Positions 34,333 through 45,029 of a stretch of DNA of 64,000 nucleotides are shown piece by piece. Position 1 is the first letter of the stretch, and each line of letters starts with the position of its first letter. Position numbers and translations under genes: made by a program. This DNA is from Isoetes taiwanensis (lineage: Eukaryota > Streptophyta > Lycopodiopsida > Isoetales > Isoetaceae). Location: contig JAJEKV010000060.1 of NCBI GenBank assembly GCA_021234155.1, forward strand, positions 3,642,451-3,706,450, given 5' to 3'. The notes beneath the pieces were generated by a model. That model was given only the letters and a program-made list of their open reading frames with translations, was not told where the DNA came from and made no database searches.

Positions 34333-36363
34333 CCAAAAAAGCGATTAGAGTTGGTATAGCAAGGCAGGCAAAAACGTCGTAGGCATCGTTGGCATGCCGT
34401 GAGGGTAGTTTATAAGTTTCAACAGTTAAACGTGGTGTGAGGGTAGGTTATAAGTTTCAGCAGTTAAAAAGTCCAAACTGGATACATGCTGCGCCCATCG
34501 CGGTAAATGTCGGACATGGGCACGTTATAACCAGCCTTAGATGGCGGAGTCCACAAAACGCCGTGTAATTTTTTTTGGGCGTGGCTATGACATGTCAAAG
34601 ACATGAATATACCACGGATATGCCCGTGGCTATAACATGACCATGTCGATATATGTGGCGCCCCGCACCATCGATATATGTGGCGCCCCGCACCAGAGGG
34701 GCACAAGAAAACCCCAAAAACCAAGCGCCCAAATCTAGAATATCAAGCTTGTTCCAACATAAACCCTAACCTCCAAATACTCCAACAAACGCAAATTTAG
34801 CAAACATGTTGCTAACAGGTGTATGGATGTCATTCAGGTCAGGCACCCTCACGACCAGTAAAGAATACGATCCGGCGAAGATAGCCATTTCATCGTCAAT
34901 TTCGGCAATAGGTATGGCAGCCGGCAAATAATATTGGACATTTAGATAATTCCTTTTCGTGGCTGCCTGGAAAAAAATTGGGTTTCAGATCCACCCGAAG
35001 GTGGGATGCCTTAACCTCATGATAGAAAGCCCGAAGGCTGTTCCCGTCCTTATCGAGGGAGATGCTAACCTTCTCTCCACTCTTCGAACACATCTGCAAT
35101 GTCTTCTATTTTTCATATATATGGTTTCAGGAATTTTCTACAACGCATGTGGGATATTTATTCACTCTAAACCCGCCTTCATCAGATAGACAAATTTGGC
35201 AGCATGCCTAGCCGGCTTATTCCCCAGCTCTTCCCTTCAAAGCTTTCCAAAATCACGTGGAATCAATTTTTTTGGAGGCATTTTCAAGGGCAGCTTGCCC
35301 ATTTTCTTTTTGCTTCCTTTCCTGCCTGCGTTTTCTTGCAGGCTGTTTCTGCCTGTTTTATGGTTCTTGCAGGCTTTCTTCCACTACTTTCTCTATTCTT
35401 ATGTCATATTCCGTCTCGAGCAATCTCATTATTGCATATATGCGTGTTAATGGAGTGCTAATGAGCTCTGGCGTGTTATCTTCAGAGTTGCTTCATCTCT
35501 GAAAAGTGGACATTCCATCAGGTGGTTTACTGAAATGATGCAATTCGAAAATTTTGATGCAACAGTTTTGTGAGGAAACCATTTCTCACTAACATAACAT
35601 AACATATGCTTTACTATGTCTTGCCATGTCTTTCTTGCTCTGTTTGGCAAAACCATTGGATGCAACTCTAAAAATTCAGATCTCAAGTATCTGAAGGATG
35701 GTTTACATGTACCGAAACAAAGTTACTTTTTTTATTGCTCTGTTAGTATGCAGAATATTGCATGAAACATTAACATCCCTCCACAACCAGAACCTTTCTC
35801 TTGTTTCAGCATAGGGACACTCTTCAAGGGAGCATCAGAAGATATGGTTTCACATTATTCCACTGTGGGAAAACCTCTGTACCAATCTGCAACAATGACT
35901 TTTTTTTAGCTACTGAAAACCCTCCTCAAATTGCAGTATGAAACATGTGCCAATTTGGGATAGGAACTTGTACAGACCGGCATAATCAATGGTAGTATCT
36001 GGTCATGCCGGTTCTCTTGGGAGCTCATTCTACTATTCTAAGTTTCTAACTTCAACCAAATGTACGATTCCGCTATGGCCACAATGCACACACAATTTCA
36101 AATGGCATGAGTGCTCCTTTCGAGAATAAAATGTGCCCTCGTTTATAAAGTCGTCTCCAAATGTAAGATTCCTGGGACAACTGGAATTCCACCCTGTTTT
36201 CAACTGAATGTTTTAATAATTTCTTCATTTTGTTTTGGTTACGACAAAGTTCCTTCATTTTGATCCAACAGGCTGAGCAACGTTTTCTGGAAATCTATCT
36301 ATAAACAGGCTAGAAATAAAATTTTAGAATGTAATTTGCAGATACATATTGGTACAAAGATTT
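34333..36363. other. No recognised gene; short tandem repeats
   Basis: Around 34400-34465 the phrase GTGAGGGTAG...TAAGTTTCARCAGTTAAA occurs twice. At 34645-34695 TCGATATATGTGGCGCCCCG is repeated in tandem. The rest is AT-rich, with the 3' flank of the PPR gene at its right end. Confidence 0.5.
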
Positions 36364-38448
36364 TCATGTTTTATGTTTCTGTATAGACAAAATTTCAGGC
36401 ACCATAAAACGAGCATACGGATCTGATTCCCAGCTTGATTTGTCACTATTAATTTCAATTGTTCTCCAATCCACTGGCTTCACACTCCTGTCGGCCATTG
36501 CTTTCCTTACTTTGGCTACCTCGTTCCACATGCCAGCTGATGCAAACATATTTGAGAGGATCAAGTATCCTGCAGAGGAGTCTGGATCCACTGTAAATAA
36601 GTTTTCAGCAGCATGAATTCCATGCTTGATATCTTCATGAGCTCCACATGCCCCAAGAAAAGTCATCCATGCAACATCATCAGGTTCAAATGGCATCATT
36701 TGCATTACATCTTCTACTTCTTCTAGCAATCCTGCTCGTCCAAGTATGTCCATTAGGCATTTATAGTGTTCTGATAGTGGAATAGTGCCATAATGCTGCG
36801 TCATTGATGCAAAGTAGTAATAACCCATATCTGCGAACCCCTTTTGACTGCAGGCAGAAAGAATGCTGATGAAGGTAATCTCATTTGGCTTCAGGCCTTC
36901 CAACTGCATTTCCTGAAACAACTCAAGTACTTTATGGCCTTGCCCATGATGAGCATATGCAGTAATCAAAGACGTCCATGAATACACATTGCGGCGGAAC
37001 ATCTTATCAAACACAGCCTGCGCATTTGGAAGGAGACCACATTTTGCATACATGTTGACAAGTGCACTCCCCAAAACAACATCGCATTCATACTCAGTTT
37101 CAGCAATACAAGAATGCACAAACATGCCTTCTTCAGAAGCTGCCAGGTTTGCACATGTATCAAGAATGGCCACTAAAGTAATTACATCTGGCCTCATGCG
37201 CCGTGTCTGCATTTGCCGGAAAAGTTCAAGTGCTTCTTGACCATAGCCATGCTGAGCATATGCTGTTATCATTGATGTCCATGTTGCTAAGTCTCTTTGA
37301 CGCATTTCATGAAATATCATACTTGCAACATCAACATTTCCACACTTGCCGTACATGGTGATAAGGGCATTGCCTAAACTTTCCCACTTAACACCACTGT
37401 CAAGAATGCAAGCATGAAATAGTTTCCCCTCTGACAAAGCCTCTGGATCAGTACAAATTTTAAGCATGCTTATAAAGGTAACCTTGTTTGGCTGCACATT
37501 TTCTTGTTGCATTTGGTGAAAAAATTGTATGGCTTCTTTGAAACAACCTTGATCTACACATGCGGCAATCAATGATGTCCATGAAACTACATCCTTCTCA
37601 TGCAGTTCACTGAATATATTTTTCGAATTCACCATGCTCCCACATTTCCCATACATATTGATCAGAGCATTTGCTATGACAGGGTCTTGTCCAAAACTGC
37701 CATCGAGAATTCGAGCATGAATTAGCTTACCTTCTGATAAGAACTGGGGCTCAGAACATGCATCTAAGATGCTAGCAAAAATAAACTGATCGGGGACCAC
37801 CCCTTGCAAAAGCATATCTCTAAAGATATGCAGCGCTTCGTCAGACAGCCCCTGTTGTGCATAAGCTGCAACCATAGCAGTCCATGAAATTATATTCCTT
37901 CTATGCATCTTATTAAAGACTAACCGTGCATCTTCAGCCTTCCCACATTTTCCATACATGTTAATGAGATTTGTAGCCAAGAATGTATCTGTTTCCAATC
38001 CATTATTTGCAAGTTGGACATGAATACGTTTGCCTTCAAGAAGTGCCCTTTTTCTACTACACATAGAGAGGACACAGGCGTAGGCATTGTAGTCATCAGT
38101 AGAGCCTTGTCTCTCAAGATAAATCAATGCGTCCTCTAATCTTCCTTCCTTGCAAAGCTTAGAAATCAGAAAATATGTTGCTTCAGCCCTTTGAATTGAG
38201 GTTTCCGCATCCGTGCCTTCATTCTCGCAAGCAACAAAACATTTGATTTCTCAATGAAGATACGTCCTTGAATGCATTTCCTGATTTTTTTTAAGACAAT
38301 AAAGTGAAAATGCAACGGCGAGAAAGCGAGCAAGCCTACCGTCAAAAGAGGAAGTTACTGATGCAGAACGGAAGAAGCTGGAGATTGTGTAGAAAGATCG
38401 ATTGCTGGCCTTCCTCAGGATCATCCTATGCTCGCAAAACCATGGCAA
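36364..38448 (-). CDS. PPR protein, PLS/E type, 664 aa, one short intron
   Basis: Pentatricopeptide-repeat proteins bind organelle RNA for editing, splicing or stability. The main exon (38249-36364) carries a run of PPR units with recurring NALINMYGKCG and DVVSWTSLIAA phrases and P, L and S spacing, then an E-type tail (LMDILGRAGLLEEVEDVM, DDVAWMTFLGACGAHED, GYLILSNMFASAGMW) and ends after IEINSD with no DYW deaminase domain. The main frame has no ATG at its head and a TGA just upstream. A donor at 38339 and an acceptor ending 38250 join it in phase to ATG 38448, whose exon (38448-38340) reads MPWFCEHRMILRKASNRSFY, rich in Arg/Ser and poor in acids like a mitochondrial targeting peptide. The intron is about 90 bases. 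The exon join is inference; the repeats are clear. Confidence 0.85.
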
Positions 38449-38632
38449 ATGTCGAGGGTTTCGAGCAATGGGATATTTGAAAACTATCTGGTATTAATAC
38501 TAGAAAAAACGCCCAGCTTTGCTGCGCTTTTCATCAGTCATTAGTAAAAGACGATGCTAGAATTATGTTGAGAATGTATATGTAGCCCCCAAAATATCAC
38601 GTCTCTATGATTTTGGCGTAGGTGGGCCCAAA

Positions 38633-38730
38633 AAAGGGGGCTAATTTGTGTTTCGTGTATGGTCTGAGGGGAGTTTCAGAAAAAAGGGGGCCTGATTTTC
38701 GGTTTCGTCTATGGTCTGAGGGGAGTTCCA
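38633..38730. repeat. Tandem repeat, about 2 x 57 bp
   Basis: GTTTCGTSTATGGTCTGAGG followed by GGAGTTYCAG occurs twice, each copy preceded by a GGGGGC run. Confidence 0.7.
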
Positions 38731-39539
38731 GTTCTCTGTTTGTATCCCATGCATGGTCGGAAATAGCAGTGATTATGTTCACGAGGGCTGCTAAGAACAG
38801 CCCGATGGAGCCGGCCAGACAGGTGGAGTCATCTACAAATGGAGCGTCCTCCCAGATCGGCCTGCTGGGGTTTGTGTTTTTGTGGCTGGCGATGGCTTCT
38901 TCGGCATCGTTAGTAGTGCAGGTAAGATCTGAGCTTGTTTTCTAGAAGGTTATAAGATGTTCTTTCGTAAGCTTGCAAGGGCAGCCGGCAGAGGGTCGTT
39001 GGATGCTGAGGGGAGGCCTGCAGAGAGCAGTGTTGTTGCTGCCTTTCCACACTCGTCGCAAAATATGGCTATTATATACAATATAAGACATCATTTGTGA
39101 TTCCAGGGCTAAAAATGAGACACACAAATTTAAACATATTTTTCCACTGTGGTAGTCATAAATATGACACCACTAAAATACTAGTGGAAAAGCATGAAAA
39201 AATAAAACACATCTTATTTTTAGTTATATATTCAAATAAGACTAGGTGTCTTCTTTTATGGTAGGGGAAATTCCCGGGAATAAAATAAGACTCCATTTGG
39301 TATCCAAACCTATTCCGAACCTAAGCAAGACATGTCTTATTTTTATAGTGGAAAAGTGATTTACTTTTAAGACAATAGGTGGCTAAACATCATTGGATAA
39401 AAAATATGACTTTTAGAGATAAGTCTATCATGGAAAAAGGGCCTAAAAATGACAATTCCTGAAATCATAGGCCATATATCTCTAAAACAATTGAATGGGT
39501 TGTTATAAAAAAAAACATAGATTCAAGATAGAAAGTAAC
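38731..39539. other. No recognised gene
   Basis: Contains several AAGACATGTCTTA/AATAAGAC words (about 39190-39420), like those near 10490-10600. This suggests a shared, decayed, non-coding repeat family. Confidence 0.35.
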
Positions 39540-39625
39540 ATTAGCTCACTGGGTATATTGTTAAAATAGTCTTATTAACACATTGAGTCATTTTGGTAGA
39601 GGTTCGAGCCCTCGTATTTCATATT
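39540..39625 (+). repeat. tRNA-derived SINE-like head
   Basis: TTAGCTCACTGGGTA fits a pol III box A and GGTTCGAGCCC, about 65 bases on, is a perfect box B with flanking pairing GAGG/CCTC. The wide spacing and lack of a full cloverleaf argue for a SINE head or decayed tRNA. A second GGTTCGATGTTCC occurs at 39653. Confidence 0.4.
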
Positions 39626-39946
39626 CTAAAATCTTAGGCAAAGTCGTATAAAGGTTCGATGTTCCCTCAAAACCTTAGGCGGACTTGTCAAATTGAATAG
39701 GATCACAGGAGCACTTGACTGAGGAATCAAACGCAGGCATTATGGTGTAACGGCGTAAATCCCGCTTTCAAGACCTTCGTGACCCACTCTGCAGACGGAA
39801 GAACTGCCTCTGGACCCCAAGAAGCAGGTCAGCCAGCCCAAATATCTAAGTAGAGCAGGATTCTTCAGACCTAGTTATAATCGGACGGATCTGGAAACTC
39901 AAGTCGAAAGTGGTGGCTATGTCAAGTCAATGTCACCAGCTGTCTT

Positions 39947-39980
39947 GAGCCGCATGAAGTGTAAGTTCCATGTACGGCTC
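39947..39980 (+). ncRNA. Group II intron domain V (mitochondrial type, decayed)
   Basis: A 34-base hairpin starts GAGCCGCATG, has GTAAGTTCCATG near the loop and closes CGTACGGCTC-like (TGTACGGCTC). Size and sequence fit the catalytic domain V of plant mitochondrial group II introns. GGGAGCCGAG...CTAGGCTTAG after it could be domain VI. The 250 bases before it look like the rest of the intron's 3' part. I cannot tell which gene the intron came from. Confidence 0.75.
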
Positions 39981-40019
39981 GGGAGCCGAGCTTGCGTAGT
40001 CTAGGCTTAGTTTAACTGA

Positions 40020-41280
40020 TCTCAATTGGGGTTTCTTCCTCATCCGCCCCTGCCCCATCCAATTCTTGTCCACAGAAACTGCCAACTTATGAACGTGGTT
40101 CCGAGGGCGACCATTAGGTCATCTATAGTCGTTTAGTTTCATTTATATTCATGCATGCCATGCTCGGTCACACCAAGCACGCGGGGCAAACTGTGAGGTG
40201 GCGACAGATGAATGAGATGCGGATGTCATGCCCCGCTTAGCTTATGGATGATCGGAACCGGGCAGAAACACACACGGGGACAGACAAGCGACAACATCTT
40301 TCAGTCGACACTCCTGTAGGCAAGATGACTGGCGAGCTATCTGGAAGTCATATGGCCCATAGTACTTGAAAGTGGAAAAGGGTCAAGATATTCTCTATTT
40401 TCTCTTCATCAAGAAGCAACATCCGGCCCGAATGAAATAGTAGCGTTAGTGAGCCATGTAATGGGCAACTACCTCGCAAGGTCCGGGAGGCACTACTAAC
40501 CAACCCAAAACAGGCATCGTCATCTCGACCCTATCCATTCTGATGATGCCAAAAGTCGTTCTGATACAAGATCCCATTCCATTTCCACTCCGTCTATTAC
40601 ATCCGATCTAGAAGTCATCCCTTAATTTCCCTGGGCCATTCTCCTAACAGGATTTGGTTTCGGGGGTTCTCGTCCATGACAGTATCTCCATCGATTTCAA
40701 CGATTGGATCTATATATAAGTGGACAAAGGGCGCTTCGGATTGGGAGCAAAGAATGACTGGAGAAAGAAATCTTAGTCATTTTGTAGAAGCGTATATAGA
40801 ATGGTATGGTTTATGATTGTACCCGTCTTGACATTAAAAAAACCGATTATCATTCGTCAAGATCTAAAATTTGTCCAACAAGTCATAAAAAGATTTGTGC
40901 CATTCTCGAGACGGTCAATACTTATTTTTGAGCACCCAATGGTGATCCTATACCTATCATTGAAGAGGATCCCTTTCTGTTTGACATACATGAAAACTAA
41001 CCCGATATGTTCAAATCCCTCCTCCGATTCGATTACGTACGATAGAGGCTATCACGTCTCTTTCTTTGAATGACAGCCAGATGGATCATGTCATGTCTGA
41101 CTTAGAATTGAATTAAGTGTGGCTTAAGACGAGAGCCAGAGACGATTTTGGGGAGGATAAAACAACCATTGTGTAAAGCAGTTGTGTTGTTTGGGGATTA
41201 CCTTCTTACCTTTTGGCCTACTGAAACAGAATGCTAGCTCTCCGAAGCGGAGCGAAGGTACGGTCCACCTTCCACTGAAT
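40020..41280. other. Probable mitochondrial intergenic DNA
   Basis: The balanced base composition and style fit plant mitochondrial DNA, lying between the domain V and the palindromic repeats. A 90-codon frame at 40801-41073 has no domain I know. Origin is inferred from the neighbours. Confidence 0.4.
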
Positions 41281-41289
41281 GTTATGTTG

Positions 41290-41566
41290 AAAGGATTTTA
41301 AGTCCTTTGGAAGGTCAGGTCCCACGCACCTAAATGATATAGTGCGTGCTCATTTCATTCATCACTCTTCAGGTAGGCTTCCAAACACTAAATCCAGCAC
41401 ATTCATGCCATAACTGAGAGTAAAGTGGATCGGGAGTTGTAGGAGAAATGAGATGGTTTGATATTGATATTGATTTCACACGTGCTCAAAAAGGATTTTA
41501 AGTCCTTTGGCAATCTGGTTACCCTGATTTGGAACAAGAAGACCTACATGGATTTTAAGTCCTTTG
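41290..41566. repeat. Three copies of a palindromic GGATTTTAAGTCC repeat
   Basis: AAAGGATTTTAAGTCCTTTG occurs at 41290-41309 and 41490-41509, and GGATTTTAAGTCCTTTG at 41550-41566. The core is a perfect inverted repeat (AAAGGA/TCCTTT class). Short palindromes scattered in organellar DNA are known in gymnosperm and other mitochondrial genomes; whether these belong to a named family I cannot say. Confidence 0.75.
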
Positions 41567-42361
41567 CCAAGCAAGCCTTCTGTAGTTCTCGAGCAACTTA
41601 GCCGACTACAGCACGGGTGAACCTATAGTTATAGCTATAGCCAAACCTTGTTTCTCTTCTGTTATATTATGTACAAATCGTGCACAAAAGCAATGCACTG
41701 CAATGCAATCCTTTGTGTATGTCCTCTCCCTCCCTCCATGTCTCCCGAAATGTTTTAGTACATATGGCATAAGATGATTTCACATATCGAGGTCGGGATG
41801 GGATTGGGTATTTTCACGTCTTACTGGCTGCTTGTTGTGTTCAATGACTTACTATCCATTCTTATTCTCTTTTGTTCGAGCATTAATTCCATTTCTTTTG
41901 CCATCGATATGGATTGGATATGCCAATAAAGGAATGAGGATCTAACCAACTGGACTGGGTTGTCCACCCAAGAGACATATGCATGCCATCCATGTTGGTT
42001 GTATGTAGACTCAGCATCCAGGTTAGAATGGCTGGCTAAGTAACATAACTGCAATGTATTGGATTGCAAACCCTAGAAAGATGGTCTGAATCTGTTCTCA
42101 GCCTATAGAAAAACATGTGTTGACCGGGCCTGAAGAAGCAAGATCAGAAGGAGAGCGCAGACATACAAGCTGAATAGATACCCCAGATCACACGGAATGC
42201 ATATATTGACTCGGGGGGTAGAGATGAGTATAGTTAAGAAAAGTGAGTGAGTTAAGGCTGATACAAAAGTGAATGAACACAAGTTATGTCTTGGTATGAA
42301 GAGGGTTGGGTTCCAAAGCTTTAACCACGAAGAAGGAAGCTATAAGTAATAACTATGAATC

Positions 42362-42877
42362 CCATGGAGAGTTCGATCCTGGCTCAGGATGAATGCTGGC
42401 GGCATTCTTAATACATGCAAGTCGAATGGGAAGCATCTACAGTGGTGTTTCTAGTGGCGGATGGGTGAGTAACGCGTAAGAACTTGCTCTTGGGGGGGGG
42501 AAGGAAAACAGCTGGGAACGGCTGCTAATACCCTATAGGCTGAGGAGCGAAAGGAGGAAATCCGCCCAAGGAGGGACTTGCATCTAATTAGCTGGTTGGT
42601 GAGGCAACGACTTACCAAAGCGATGATCGGTAGCTGGACTGAGAGGATGATCAGCCACACTGGGACATAGACACGACCGCGGTAAGACAGGGGATGCAAG
42701 CGCTATTTGGAATGCTTGGGCGTAACGGTCTGTAGGTGGCTTCGCAAGTCCGCCGTCAAATCTCAAGGCTCAATCTTGGACAGACGGTGGAAACTACCAA
42801 GCTGGAGTACGGTAGGGGCAGAGGGAATTCCCAATGGAGCGGTGAAATGCATAGAGATCGAAAGAACACCAACAAAC
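42362..42877 (+). pseudogene. rrn16: Plastid 16S rRNA, 5' part with internal deletion
   Basis: It starts at CATGGAGAGTTCGATCCTGG, the plastid 16S 5' end, with plastid-like leader before it. Conserved blocks follow in order: GATGAATGCTGGCGGCAT, GTGAGTAACGCGTAAGAAC, GATGATCAGCCACACTGGGA. At about 42677 it jumps from the GACACGG region to CGCGGTAAGACAGGGGATGC, losing about 200 bases, then continues through GGTGAAATGCATAGAGATCG to ACACCAAC near 42877. It has many substitutions. A nuclear copy of plastid DNA, possibly via the mitochondrion. Confidence 0.9.
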
Positions 42878-42879
42878 CA

Positions 42880-43760
42880 AATATAGCTGGTTTTTCCTGA
42901 AAATGAAGTGCAGAACAGCAAGCAGGTGGTGCAGAGACTGGAAATGATAATGTAATGGTCCTCCTTTTTTATTTGATTTGATTTAGTTTGAAGAATGGAA
43001 TACATAATAAAGACTTTGGTTTATCTAAGCCTATGTCCTAACAAGAATGTGGATAATGCAGGCACCAAGGCAAGATCTCTTATCTTTGATGTGGATAGAC
43101 TGAAAGGAATGAAAGAGAACTGCCCTGACACTGATAGGATGGCAAGGCAGGCTCCTGACAAATGGAAGGTCCTCGAGGTGCTAGAGCCATGGCCACTGGA
43201 GTGTGCCTTCTAATCCTTGCAAGGACAATGCATTTGAAGGCAGGGTATTTTCCAATCCCTCTGTTATGCCGTGCTGGTCTGTTCACCAAAATATTGAGAA
43301 GGCCTGGATGGATATGGCAGCATACAAGTGAAGATGTCTCTGATGCAGGATGAGGATGATGCTAATGATGAATAAGATTCGATTTTAGAGGAAATGAAGG
43401 CGCGGCACTGGTAACTCTTAACCCTACTTCAGGAATATCAAATAGCAGGTGGTGGACTTCTAACTTTGACAATTACAGTAATGGGAATCCATTCTCTATA
43501 AGGAGTCCAGTCCAGAATATACAGTAAATGTAATCAAGGGAACGATGATGGATTTTGATAGAAACTAACATCTAAGAGTTGCCCATTGTATTGTTATATT
43601 CATTCAGTAGCTGACCCAAAGAGTCATACATCTATCTCTCTATATCTCAATGTAGCTTTCTCTATAGATAGTAGTCGCTATGCAAGTAGTCAGTTGGGAG
43701 AAATACTATCCCCCCACACCTCGATTTGATTTGGACGGGAGGAGCTAAGGGCTACCTTCC
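42880..43760. other. Unassigned interval between the two rRNA pieces
   Basis: AATATAGCTGGTTTTTCCTG at its start resembles a large-subunit rRNA word but is too short to call. The frame 42995-43213 is decayed with no known domain. Part may be nuclear sequence inserted into the mosaic. Confidence 0.3.
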
Positions 43761-43878
43761 CAAACCTTTCGACTACTGATTTACGATGAGTGGGCCATGC
43801 GAAGCAGCGGCATGGAACACCAAACTAATGGGTGATTCCCAGTTGCTTCAGGCAATCCCATGGTGTGATGGGCGGTGT

Positions 43879-44134
43879 GCAGAGGGCCCCGGGGGATGCA
43901 CTTATACAAAAGGGGGTATGCCATGTGCGTGCAGAGGGTGACCAAAAATACCCCCGTATACGGTTTTTTGAAAGGCAAATTTGACCCCTTCCATACAAAA
44001 CTTACTCCAAGTAGTGGTCAAAAACCCCCCTAACTCTGCCGTATACGTCTGGAAATGGGTCCAAAAAACCCCCCTACAAGTCACTCAGGCACATTGTATG
44101 GCACCCAAAAGTGAACCCCCCTTGCAGAGGGCCC
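43879..44134. mobile_element. MITE-like insertion in the rrn18 copy
   Basis: A 234-bp segment (43890-44123) is flanked by an 11-bp direct repeat GCAGAGGGCCC (43879-43889 and 44124-44134), of which conserved rRNA would have one copy. Its ends are imperfect inverted repeats: GGGGGATGCACTTAT on the left and, read inward from the right, GGGGGGTTCACTTTT (12 of 15). The long target duplication (9-11 bp) points to a Mutator-type non-autonomous element. It proves that transposition followed the organellar integration. Confidence 0.75.
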
Positions 44135-44698
44135 AAGTACGTATTCACCGCGGCATGCTGATCCACAATTACTAGTGATTCCAACTTCATGTTCTCGAGT
44201 TGCAAAGAACAATCCGGACTCTTTCCGGCAATCTTTATGATTCTCTCTGCCTTGTAGCCTTGCTTCCTATTGTAATTGCCATTGTAGCATGTGTGTAGCC
44301 CAGCCTATAAGGGCCATGCGGACTTGATGTCATCCCCACCTTCCTCTAATATATCACAGGCAGTCCTTTGTGAGTGTAGAAGATAGCGACACAAAAGAAG
44401 GGTTGCGCTCGTTACAGGACTTAACCAAATATCTCACAACACGAGCTGACGACAGCCATGCAACAACTGTCTGAATTGACCTGTTAAGGACAAACTTGTT
44501 CAGATGCTAAGGGCTGGTAAGGTTTTATGCGTTGTATCAAATTAAACCACATGCTCTACTGCTTGTGCAGGCCCCCCATCAATTTCTTTGAGTTTTAGTC
44601 TTGCGACCATACTTCCCAGGCGAAGTACGCGTTAGCTCAGCCCCTCCACAAACAAGCAAGGATGAACACTCATCGTTTATGGCATGGACTACCAGGGT

Positions 44699-44932
44699 CT
44701 GAAGAGACGTAGAAGTGTCTTCATGGACTATATCATTCTCTAGATCCCAGAGATCTGGCGTTGTCGAATTTTAAGATTAAACGACAAAGATAAAGAGATA
44801 TCTTCTCTCCTTCTATTTGTAGTCTCTATGGAGTGCAAGCACTTCCCTTGGGATTGCTCAAATGTTTCCCCGGAATAGCTGGATGCACACTCTGACCTCG
44901 AATCAAAGGGGACACCTGGTTTGAGCGGATCC
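44699..44932 (-). ncRNA. Group I intron-like insertion in rrn18
   Basis: A 234-bp segment interrupts rRNA exactly between AATTAGAT and ACCCTGGTAGTCC, equivalent to position 793 of E. coli 16S by my count. The exon side ends in T and the insert ends in G, the two bases required at group I splice sites. Inside, GACTAC and, about 110 bases later, GATATAGTCC resemble the R and S elements whose GACTA/TAGTC pairing forms P7. No direct repeat flanks it, unlike the MITE. I could not identify a convincing guide sequence, so the call rests on site, ends and P7-like pairing. Confidence 0.5.
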
Positions 44933-45029
44933 ATCTAATTCTGTTTCCTCCCCATGCTTTCGCACCTTAGCATCAGTAGAGACCCAGAGAGCTACCTTCG
45001 CTTTTGGCGTTCCTTCGTATGTTCTCGTA

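Larger units (their letters stand above)
43770..45018 (-). pseudogene. rrn18: Mitochondrial 18S rRNA, 3' part, interrupted twice
   Basis: Read on the minus strand from 45018: GAAGGAACGCCAAAAGCGAA, GTGCGAAAGCATGGGGAG, then after an interruption ACCCTGGTAGTCCATGCC, AACGATGAGTGTTC, GCACAAGCAGTAGAGCATGT, GCATGGCTGTCGTCAGCTCG, GTCCGCATGGCCCTTATAGG, GATCAGCATGCCGCGGTGAA and, after a second interruption, CACACCGCCC. AGGAACGCCAAAAGCGAAGG and CAATGGCAAT mark it as mitochondrial, not plastid. Interruptions are at 44699-44932 (group I intron-like) and 43890-44123 (MITE-like). The 5' part is absent. Confidence 0.88.
39690..45020. other. Organellar DNA mosaic in the nucleus (NUMT/NUPT)
   Basis: This stretch carries a mitochondrial-type group II intron end, plastid 16S rRNA (plus strand) and mitochondrial 18S rRNA (minus strand) within 5.3 kb. 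The rRNA pieces are incomplete and full of C-to-T and G-to-A type changes relative to the conserved sequences, and a MITE-like element has inserted, so this is old nuclear-integrated DNA. Plastid and mitochondrial pieces side by side could come from one mitochondrial segment that already carried plastid DNA, or from separate insertions. The left and right limits are approximate. Confidence 0.75.

Noticed and set aside
38251-38448. Separate 65-codon gene upstream of the PPR gene
   Set aside because: Its first 36 codons join in phase to the PPR exon through GT-AG borders; the rest would be intron.
42880-42925. AATATAGCTGGTTTTTCC as a mitochondrial 26S rRNA fragment
   Set aside because: Only about 18 bases resemble the conserved word, with no flanking match that I can see.
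43890-44123. A second rRNA intron
   Set aside because: Flanking 11-bp direct repeats and inverted ends show a transposon insertion rather than an intron.
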